In this document: one piece after another, positions 58,295 through 64,000 of the stretch
Position numbering within the stretch: the first letter of the stretch is position 1
Layout: the number at the start of each line of letters is the position of its first letter
DNA from: CALFMR01 sp035550595
GTDB lineage: Bacteria > Acidobacteriota > Vicinamibacteria > Vicinamibacterales > SCN-69-37
NCBI GenBank assembly: GCA_035550595.1
Contig: DASZOV010000149.1
Location: forward strand, 6,854-70,853
Direction: 5' to 3'
Length of the DNA stretch: 64,000 bases
The notes under the pieces: model-generated
Seen by the model: the letters and a program-made list of their open reading frames with translations, nothing else
Told to the model about the DNA's origin: nothing
Databases searched by the model: none
Program-made: the position numbers and the translations under genes

Positions 58295-60181
58295 ATGCCT
58301 GCATACCGTTCCCGCACCACCACCCATGGCCGCAACATGGCCGGAGCCCGAGGGCTCTGGCGCGCCACCGGCATGACCGACGCCGACTTCGGCAAGCCGA
58401 TCATCGCCGTGGCGAACTCCTTCACGCAGTTCGTGCCCGGCCACGTCCATCTCAAGGACCTCGGCCAGATGGTCGCGCGCGAGATCGAACGCGCCGGCGG
58501 CGTGGCCAAGGAGTTCAACACGATCGCCGTCGACGACGGGATTGCGATGGGACACGGCGGGATGCTCTACAGCCTGCCCTCGCGCGAGCTCATCGCCGAC
58601 GCCGTCGAGTACATGGTGAACGCGCACTGCGCCGACGCGCTCGTCTGCATCTCGAACTGCGACAAAATCACGCCGGGCATGCTCATGGCCGCGCTGCGAC
58701 TGAACGTGCCGGCGATCTTCGTCTCGGGCGGACCGATGGAAGCCGGCAAGGTGCAGCAGGAGGGCGTGACGCGCGCCGTCGATCTCATCACCGCGATGGT
58801 CGCCGGCGCGGACGCGCGAGTGAGCGACGAGGACGCGCTCGAGATGGAGCGCGCGGCCTGCCCCACCTGCGGGTCGTGCTCCGGCATGTTCACCGCGAAT
58901 TCGATGAACTGCCTGACCGAAGCGCTCGGCCTCTCGCTCCCCGGCAACGGCACGATCGTCGCCACGCACGCCGATCGACGCAACCTGTTCCTCGACGCCG
59001 GCCGGGGCATCGTCGCGCTCGCGAAAGCGTGGTACGAACACGACGACGACCGCGCGCGCCCGCGTGGGATCGCGACGCGTGAGGCGTTCGAGAACGCGAT
59101 GACGCTCGACATCGCGATGGGCGGATCGACGAACACGGTCCTCCACCTGCTCGCCGCCGCGCGCGAAGCGGACGTCGACTTCACGATGGCCGACATCGAC
59201 CGGCTGTCGCGACGTGTGCCGAACCTCTGCAAGGTCGCGCCGTCGCTCGCGAGCGTCCATCTCGAGGACGTGCACCGCGCGGGCGGCGTCATGGCGATTC
59301 TCGGCGAGCTCGATCGCGCGGGACTGCTCCATCGCGACGTCGCGACCGTGCACGCGCCAACGCTTGGCGATGCGCTCGCGAAGTGGGACGTGCAGCAGAC
59401 GACAGACGACGCGGTGAAGACGTTCTATCGCGCGGCACCAGGTGGTGTGCGCACGACGGAAGCGTTCAGCCAGGACCGGCGCTACGACACGCTCGATCTC
59501 GATCGCGCGAAGGGCGTCGTGCGCGACGCCGACCACGCGTTCAGCCGTGACGGCGGACTCGCGGTGCTCTTCGGCAACATCGCCGAGGAAGGCGGCATCG
59601 TGAAAACCGCGGGCGTCGACGCGACGTCGCTCGTGTTCGCGGGACCGGCCGTAATCTTCGAAAGCCAGGAGGCGGCCGTCGACGGCATCCTCAACGGCCG
59701 CGTCGTCGCCGGCGACGTCGTCGTCATCCGCTACGAAGGACCGAAGGGCGGACCGGGCATGCAGGAGATGCTCTACCCGTCGAGCTACCTGAAGTCGCGC
59801 GGCCTGGGCAAAGCGTGCGCGCTCCTCACGGACGGCCGGTTCTCGGGCGGCACGTCGGGGCTGTCGATCGGCCACGTCTCGCCGGAAGCGGCCGAGGGCG
59901 GCGCGATTGCGCTCGTCGAGAACGGCGACACGATCGAAATCGACATCCCGAAGCGATCGATGCGGCTCGTCATCACGACTGAAGAGCTCGACGCGCGACG
60001 AAGCCGGATGAACGCGCGCGGCGATCGCGCGTGGAAGCCCGAACAGCGGGACCGCGCGGTCTCGCCGGCGCTCCAGGCCTATGCCGCGCTCACGACCAGC
60101 GCGTCGCACGGCGCGGTGCGGGACGTGCGGCAGGTGACCGGCGCGCGGCGCGATACGACACCCCAACTGCAGGCGAAGTAG
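58295..60181 (+). CDS. ilvD: Dihydroxy-acid dehydratase
   Basis: 628 residues; an Fe-S dehydratase that makes the 2-oxo acid precursors of valine, isoleucine and leucine. It is of the E. coli-like subfamily: SFTQFVPGHVHLKDLGQMVA, KEFNTIAVDDGIAMGHGGML, the cluster cysteines C122 in SNCDKITPG and C195 in CGSCSGMFTANSMNC, and RFSGGTSGLSIGHVSPEAAE near the end. The first cysteine of the [2Fe-2S] plant-type subfamily is replaced here by the VPGH segment, consistent with the [4Fe-4S] class. No other branched-chain biosynthesis gene is in the window. The 148-bp gap upstream shows nothing beyond the divergent ADOP promoter. Confidence 0.96.
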   Translation: MPAYRSRTTTHGRNMAGARGLWRATGMTDADFGKPIIAVANSFTQFVPGHVHLKDLGQMVAREIERAGGVAKEFNTIAVDDGIAMGHGGMLYSLPSRELIADAVEYMVNAHCADALVCISNCDKITPGMLMAALRLNVPAIFVSGGPMEAGKVQQEGVTRAVDLITAMVAGADARVSDEDALEMERAACPTCGSCSGMFTANSMNCLTEALGLSLPGNGTIVATHADRRNLFLDAGRGIVALAKAWYEHDDDRARPRGIATREAFENAMTLDIAMGGSTNTVLHLLAAAREADVDFTMADIDRLSRRVPNLCKVAPSLASVHLEDVHRAGGVMAILGELDRAGLLHRDVATVHAPTLGDALAKWDVQQTTDDAVKTFYRAAPGGVRTTEAFSQDRRYDTLDLDRAKGVVRDADHAFSRDGGLAVLFGNIAEEGGIVKTAGVDATSLVFAGPAVIFESQEAAVDGILNGRVVAGDVVVIRYEGPKGGPGMQEMLYPSSYLKSRGLGKACALLTDGRFSGGTSGLSIGHVSPEAAEGGAIALVENGDTIEIDIPKRSMRLVITTEELDARRSRMNARGDRAWKPEQRDRAVSPALQAYAALTTSASHGAVRDVRQVTGARRDTTPQLQAK

Positions 60182-60204
60182 ACCACGTACCGCCGAGGCC
60201 GGGC

Positions 60205-60308
60205 GCGGTGATGCGGTGAATAAGTGCCACATTCACCGCATGGCGTGCGTCGATTATTGACTCACGCGGCGAATAGCGGCTATAATCACCGCGTCAAATG
60301 CGGTGAAT
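60205..60308. promoter_or_regulatory. Operator cluster of GCGGTGA half-sites before fic
   Basis: Five copies of GCGGTGA or its complement TCACCGC: 60205, 60213, 60234 (inverted), 60286 (inverted) and 60300. Two of them form a dyad with 11-bp arms, ATGCGGTGAAT (60211-60221) and ATTCACCGCAT (60231-60241). The last copy, ATGCGGTGAAT at 60298-60308, covers the first bases of the fic start codon, so a bound protein would block the -10 and translation start. The likeliest regulator is the winged helix at the end of the Fic protein itself. Confidence 0.72.
60257..60286 (+). promoter_or_regulatory. Promoter of fic
   Basis: TTGACT (60257-60262), an 18-bp spacer and a consensus TATAAT (60281-60286). 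The inverted half-site at 60286 overlaps the last base of the -10. Confidence 0.75.
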
Positions 60309-61413
60309 GCCTACCTATATCCATGAACTTCCGGACTGGCCGTCGTTCCACTGGGACGCGGCGCGTCTGGCCGCCCCTCTGGCCGCAACCAGACATCTAC
60401 AAGGGCGCCTCATTGGCCAGATGGAAGCGCTCGGCTTCAAGCTCAAGGAAGAAGCCGTCGTCCTCACCCTCACCGAGGACGTGCTGAAGAGCAGCGAGAT
60501 CGAAGGCGAGAAGCTGGATGCCGGTCAGGTGCGATCGTCGGTGGCGCGACGGCTCGGCATCGACGTCGGCGGATTGCAACCCGCCGACCGCCACGTCGAG
60601 GGCGTGGTCGAGATGATGCTCGACGCCACGCAGCACTACGACCAGGCACTGACGCGCGAGCGCCTCTTCGGCTGGCACGCGGCGCTCTTCCCCACCGGCC
60701 GCAGCGGCATGCATCGCATCACGGTTGGCGCGTGGCGCGACGATCACGCGTCGCCGATGCAGGTCGTGTCCGGACCGATCGGTCGCGAGCGCGTGCACTT
60801 CGAAGCGCCGTCTGCCGATCGCCTCGAAGAGGAGATGCGTCGGTTCCTCGAGTGGTTCAACGCGGACGCGACGATCGATCTCGTTCTGAAAGCAACGTTG
60901 GCGCATCTGTGGTTCGTGACGATTCATCCGTTCGACGACGGCAACGGGCGCATCGCGCGAGCGATCGCGGACATGACCCTCGCGCGTTCGGAGGGACATG
61001 CGCAGCGCTTCTACAGCATGTCCGCGCAGATTCGCGAGGAGCGCGCCGACTACTATCGGCTGCTCGAACAGACGCAGCAGGCCACGATGGACGTGACGCC
61101 GTGGATGGTGTGGTTCCTCGAGTGCCTCGCGCGGGCGATTGCCGGCGCGCAGACGGCGCTTGCCGGCACGATCGCGAAGGCGCGTGCCTGGGAGAAGCTC
61201 CGCGACGTGGCCATGAACGATCGTCAGCGGCTGGTCATCAACAAGCTGATAGACGGCTTCGACGGCAAGCTGACGACGTCGAAGTGGGCGGCGCTGACGA
61301 AGAGCTCGCAGGACACGGCGTTGCGTGACATCCAGCAGCTCGTCGCGCGCGGCGTCCTCACGCGCGATTCGGCGGGAGGCCGCAGCACGAGCTATTCGCT
61401 CGTCGTGTCCTGA
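60307..61413 (+). CDS. Fic family protein (DUF4172-Fic-winged helix)
   Basis: 368 residues. N-terminal DUF4172 region (YIHELPDWPSFHWDAARLAA), then an inhibitory helix motif SSEIEG (S62-G67; pattern S/TxxxEG) that restrains activity in cis, then the Fic core with HPFDDGNGRIAR (H207 catalytic). The C-terminus (about 305-368) is a winged helix: RQRLVINKLIDGFDGKLTT, KSSQDTALRDIQQLVARGVL. Such proteins usually transfer AMP to a target protein. The DNA-binding end together with repeated half-sites in its own promoter suggests autorepression. No toxin-antitoxin partner gene is adjacent; the inhibitory helix makes one unnecessary. Confidence 0.92.
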   Translation: MPTYIHELPDWPSFHWDAARLAAPLAATRHLQGRLIGQMEALGFKLKEEAVVLTLTEDVLKSSEIEGEKLDAGQVRSSVARRLGIDVGGLQPADRHVEGVVEMMLDATQHYDQALTRERLFGWHAALFPTGRSGMHRITVGAWRDDHASPMQVVSGPIGRERVHFEAPSADRLEEEMRRFLEWFNADATIDLVLKATLAHLWFVTIHPFDDGNGRIARAIADMTLARSEGHAQRFYSMSAQIREERADYYRLLEQTQQATMDVTPWMVWFLECLARAIAGAQTALAGTIAKARAWEKLRDVAMNDRQRLVINKLIDGFDGKLTTSKWAALTKSSQDTALRDIQQLVARGVLTRDSAGGRSTSYSLVVS

Positions 61414-61422
61414 TGCGTACTC

Positions 61423-61505
61423 GGGCGGCCACGGGGGGCCGCCCCTACACGATGTGGGCCGGTGGCTCGTTTCGACGCCGTAGGGACCGGCCTCCGTGCC
61501 GGCCC
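61423..61505. repeat. Pair of inverted hairpin units of the 8209-8282 family
   Basis: A forward unit (GGGCGGCC-ACGGGG-GGCCGCCC, then CCTAC; 61423-61448) and an inverted one (GTAGGGACCGGCC, TCCGTG, CCGGCCC; 61480-61505). They occupy the gap between the convergent fic and DUF1810 genes, where one may act as a terminator. Confidence 0.8.
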
Positions 61506-61517
61506 GGACGGGCGCGG

Positions 61518-61958
61518 CTACGGCCGAACCAGCGCGATTGTTCGCGCATCGCGCTCGCCGTGGAAGTACTTGTCCAGCGCCTCGGCGAACACTGACGCTG
61601 GTTCCGCGACCAGATCGAAGATCGTCATCGACGATCGGAACTTCAGCGTGTCGGGCATGCCGAAGACCTCGTGTGCGCTGACTCGTTCGAGACCATTGAC
61701 GATGGCCGTGCATTCGCGCAGGTGTTCGCCGAGCAACGGGTGATCGAGATACGCCGCGGCTTCGGCGCGGCCGTCGAGGCCGTAATACTGCGCCATGTCA
61801 CTCAGACCCAGGCCGCGAAGCTGCGGAAAGATGAACCACATCCAGTGGCTCGTCTTGCGACCGGCGCGAAGCTCCTCGAGGACGCGCGCGTAGATCGGCG
61901 CCTGCGCCGTGACGAAGCGATCGAGATCGAATGCGGCGGTCCCGCTCTTCGGCGTCAT
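61518..61958 (-). CDS. DUF1810 family protein
   Basis: 146 residues with the DUF1810 signature: FDLDRFVTAQAPIYARVLEE, KTSHWMWFIFPQLRGLGLSD, MAQYYGLDGRAEAAAYLDHP and SSMTIFDLVAEPASVFAEAL. The family is helical and cytoplasmic with no settled biochemical role; it is sometimes found near NAD- or ADP-ribose-related genes. Its ATG overlaps the stop of the phosphatase gene (ATGA), so the two are translationally coupled. Confidence 0.9.
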   Translation of the reverse strand: MTPKSGTAAFDLDRFVTAQAPIYARVLEELRAGRKTSHWMWFIFPQLRGLGLSDMAQYYGLDGRAEAAAYLDHPLLGEHLRECTAIVNGLERVSAHEVFGMPDTLKFRSSMTIFDLVAEPASVFAEALDKYFHGERDARTIALVRP

Positions 61959-63163
61959 CGCACTCTCACGAGCAGCAGGCTCTGATCGTCGCTCTGTGCG
62001 CCATGACGCGCGCAGGCGGCGAGGATGTCGGCCGCGGCTTCCTGTAGCGTCGATCGCTTCGCGGCCGCCACGACGATTGGAAGTAGTCCGTCCGGGCCGA
62101 GCTCGTGATCGCGGCGATCGAACACTTCGATCAACCCGTCGGTGACAACGACCACGAGGTCGCCCGGTGCCGCGTCGAACGAGGCCGCGTGATAGGCCGT
62201 CGTGTCGATGAGGCCAATGGCCATTTCTGCATCACCCACCCAGCGTGCGCACCCGCTCGCATGTGACACATGGAGAAGTGACGGGTGTCCGGCGAGCACG
62301 TAATCGAACGTGCCGGGCACGCGACACGCGAGCGCGGCAGCCGTCACGAACATGTTCGACTGTTTGATCGGCTCGAGGACCGCGTTGACCTCGGTGAGCG
62401 CCGCGGCCGGATCGTGCGTTCGCCGCCAGGCCGCGCGCAAGGCCGTCTTGAACATTCCCATGAACACGCCGGCGGCCACGCCGTGCCCGCTGACGTCCGC
62501 GATGCACGCCCGCCACGCCTCATCATCACTGACGACGTCGACGAGGTCGCCGCCGACTTCGCCACTCGGATGCGAGGCGCCGTACCACTCGAGCGCAGCG
62601 GATTCGCCCGAGACGGGCGGCGCGAGCGAGGCGTGGATGTCGTGCGCCAGGCGGATCTCGGTGTGTGCGCTCACGCTGCGACGGCCTTCGAGTCGCAGGA
62701 GCGCGATGAAGCACGAGTAACCGGTCACCGCCATCACGCTCTGAAGGGCGCGTACGACACGCAGGCGTGCCTCGACGCCGGCGATGTCGGCGGCCGCGAG
62801 CACGTGCGGCGGATTGCCTGGTGCGAGCCAGTGGCTGAATGCCAGCGGACCGAGCACGTTGAACGCGATGACGAACGGCAGCAACTGGCGAAAACCGAAA
62901 CTCGAAAACGCGTAGCCCAGCCCGAGCACGCCCGTGTAGACCGCGACGACGGCCATGCGGAGCCAGAAATGCGTGTCGGTCGGAAGCTGGTCCACTGAAA
63001 GCGCAAACGCCGTGAACGTCGTGAAGATGGCGACGCCCAGCAGCGCGCGCGAGCGCCGGGGCATGAAGCCCAGCGTCTGCCGGAACTGCCGATCGCGGTC
63101 GCGAAGAAACGCGCGGACGCGCTGTATCCGGTTCACGAACGGGCTCAATAGCGACACGCACAC
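61955..63163 (-). CDS. Membrane-anchored PP2C/SpoIIE-type serine phosphatase
   Basis: 402 residues. About four membrane helices (LLGVAIFTTFTAFALSV, MAVVAVYTGVLGLGYAFSSF, LLPFVIAFNVLGPLAF, VMAVTGYSCFIALL) are followed by a SpoIIE domain: SGEVGGDLVDVVSDDE, CIADVSGHGVAAGVFMGMFK, FDYVLAGHPSLLHV and VVVVTDGLIEVFDRR, with the metal-binding aspartates in GGDLVD, ADVSGHG and TDG present. Such proteins dephosphorylate anti-anti-sigma factors or similar partners. The start is GTG at 63163, or GTG 63157 with GGAG five bases upstream. It is coupled to DUF1810. Confidence 0.92.
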   Translation of the reverse strand: MCVSLLSPFVNRIQRVRAFLRDRDRQFRQTLGFMPRRSRALLGVAIFTTFTAFALSVDQLPTDTHFWLRMAVVAVYTGVLGLGYAFSSFGFRQLLPFVIAFNVLGPLAFSHWLAPGNPPHVLAAADIAGVEARLRVVRALQSVMAVTGYSCFIALLRLEGRRSVSAHTEIRLAHDIHASLAPPVSGESAALEWYGASHPSGEVGGDLVDVVSDDEAWRACIADVSGHGVAAGVFMGMFKTALRAAWRRTHDPAAALTEVNAVLEPIKQSNMFVTAAALACRVPGTFDYVLAGHPSLLHVSHASGCARWVGDAEMAIGLIDTTAYHAASFDAAPGDLVVVVTDGLIEVFDRRDHELGPDGLLPIVVAAAKRSTLQEAAADILAACARHGAQSDDQSLLLVRVR

Positions 63164-63274
63164 TCCTGCGGTCCGGCACGCGCACGTGGGGAGGACGCGT
63201 CGATCCTACATCGCGGGCCGCCCTCCGGCTGTCGCGCCCCGCGTCCGCACGCGGCTATAATCGCGCCTCACATC

Positions 63275-64000
63275 ATGCCTCGACCGGTGTCTGCCGCCGC
63301 GATGTCAGCGCTGCCGGCCGCGGCGTTCGACCCGCGTCAGGTGGGACGGTCGCACCGCGTCCGGGAGAGCGCCTCCGGGCCCGCCCGCTCCCAGCCGCGT
63401 CAGACGATCAGGTTCGCGGTCGTCGGCATCAACCACAGTCACATCAACGCGCAGGTCAATGCGCTCATCCGCGGGGGCGGCGAACTGGTGTCGGTCTACG
63501 CGAAGGAGCCCGACCTCGTGGCGGAATTCACGCGAACGTTCCCGCAGGCGACGGTGGCCCGCAGCGAAGCAGAGATTCTCGACGACCCGTCGATCCAGCT
63601 CGTGGCGAGCTCGATCGTGCCGGTGGAGCGCGCGCCGCTCGGCATCCGCGTCATGCGCCACGGCAAGGACTACATGGCCGACAAGCCGGGCATCACGACG
63701 CTCGAGCAGTTGGCCGAGGTCCGGAAGGTGCAGGCGGAAACGGGCCGGATCTATTCGATTACCTACAGCGAGCGTTTCGAAAACCAGGCGACCGTGCGCG
63801 CCGGCCAACTAGTTGAAGCCGGCGCCATCGGCGACGTCGTCCAGACGGTCGGACTGGGACCGCATCGCATGCAGGCCGCGACGCGGCCCGCGTGGTTCTT
63901 CGACAAGCAGTACTACGGCGGCATCCTCTGCGACATCGGGTCACACCAGGCCGACCAGTTCCTGTATTTCACCGGCTCGACGACCGGACACGTCGTGGCG
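63275..64000 (+). CDS. Gfo/Idh/MocA family oxidoreductase, partial
   Basis: 242 residues before the right edge. After a 45-residue N-terminal extension without a clear signal peptide comes the Rossmann fold: RFAVVGINHSHINAQVNALI (a variant of the usual GxGxxG), SVYAKEPDLVAEF, LVASSIVPVERAPLGIRVM and the KPG-type motif HGKDYMADKPGITTLEQL with the conserved lysine. GGILCDIGSHQADQFLYFTG carries the expected Asp and His of the active site. The substrate is probably a sugar or inositol derivative. TATAAT at 63256-63261 lies 13 bases before the ATG at 63275. Confidence 0.88.
   Translation, partial: MPRPVSAAAMSALPAAAFDPRQVGRSHRVRESASGPARSQPRQTIRFAVVGINHSHINAQVNALIRGGGELVSVYAKEPDLVAEFTRTFPQATVARSEAEILDDPSIQLVASSIVPVERAPLGIRVMRHGKDYMADKPGITTLEQLAEVRKVQAETGRIYSITYSERFENQATVRAGQLVEAGAIGDVVQTVGLGPHRMQAATRPAWFFDKQYYGGILCDIGSHQADQFLYFTGSTTGHVVA

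Noticed and set aside
60307..61413. Fic toxin with a separate antitoxin gene
   Set aside because: No small partner gene precedes or follows it; the inhibitory S/TxxxEG motif is inside the Fic protein itself.
1..64000. CRISPR arrays, insertion sequences, integrases, phage genes, tRNA and rRNA genes
   Set aside because: No direct repeats with regular spacers, transposase or integrase motifs, or tRNA- or rRNA-like stretches were recognised on either strand; the repeats present are short palindromic intergenic elements.

Overview
The window is GC-rich chromosomal DNA with tightly packed genes on both strands. Four large permeases of the ADOP type (acidobacterial duplicated orphan permease; FtsX/MacB-like, with no ATPase gene beside them), one of them behind a PadR regulator, together with several secreted carbohydrate-active enzymes and TonB-dependent receptors carrying carboxypeptidase-like N-terminal domains, point to Acidobacteriota, most likely the Vicinamibacteria. 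That placement is inferred from gene families; no rRNA or tRNA gene was seen.

Layout. 1-6750: an acetyltransferase read through into a glyoxalase-fold domain (cut by the left edge), a type II topoisomerase B subunit, a small monooxygenase coupled to an iron-type alcohol dehydrogenase, a flavoprotein and a secreted GH16 glucanase. 6898-12602: a minus-strand TCA-cycle block fumC-sucA-sucB ending in an intrinsic terminator. 12689-18925: a hypothetical protein, an aquaporin, two strong palindromes, the three-gene circularly permuted ATP-grasp / alpha-E / transglutaminase cassette, and a secreted GH43-like enzyme. 18911-26664: a minus-strand metal or cofactor uptake locus: TonB receptor, PepSY membrane protein, second TonB receptor, an exported two-domain CbiX-like chelatase with a His-rich linker, and two small proteins. 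Both receptor genes are preceded by the same promoter with a 17-bp palindrome between its -35 and -10 regions. 26826-31664: a VKOR-DsbA fusion and two tandem, unequal, paralogous membrane proteins. 31788-37626: Dps, an SDR, a TSUP transporter, an Lnt-like amidase/acyltransferase, a beta-propeller protein and a BlaI-type regulator behind a short reading frame that resembles its own N-terminus. 37752-49704: three ADOP permeases, a DinB protein, PadR, an AlkD-like glycosylase and a pair of CNNM/CorC-type membrane proteins. 50429-55299: a HEAT-repeat protein, GH5, a DUF2235 hydrolase and pectinesterase. 55363-64000: a fourth ADOP permease, ilvD, a Fic protein with an operator-rich promoter, DUF1810, a SpoIIE-type phosphatase and a Gfo/Idh/MocA oxidoreductase cut by the right edge.

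The intergenic DNA carries four families of repeats. (1) Runs of an AACTTCG-like heptamer, four times next to the same GGCGCCTTCGGCGC terminator. (2) Tandem units of about 75 bp around a GGGGCCCC core. (3) 37-bp hairpin units. (4) A GGTCTGAAGACC element, one copy of which lies in frame inside a coding region. In families 2 and 3 the stem sequences differ between copies while base pairing is kept, which suggests selection for the hairpin.

The most promising candidates for an undescribed system are the TonB/PepSY/exported-chelatase locus with its duplicated operator, and the Fic gene whose start codon lies inside a repeated palindromic half-site. No CRISPR array, insertion sequence, prophage or RNA gene was recognised.
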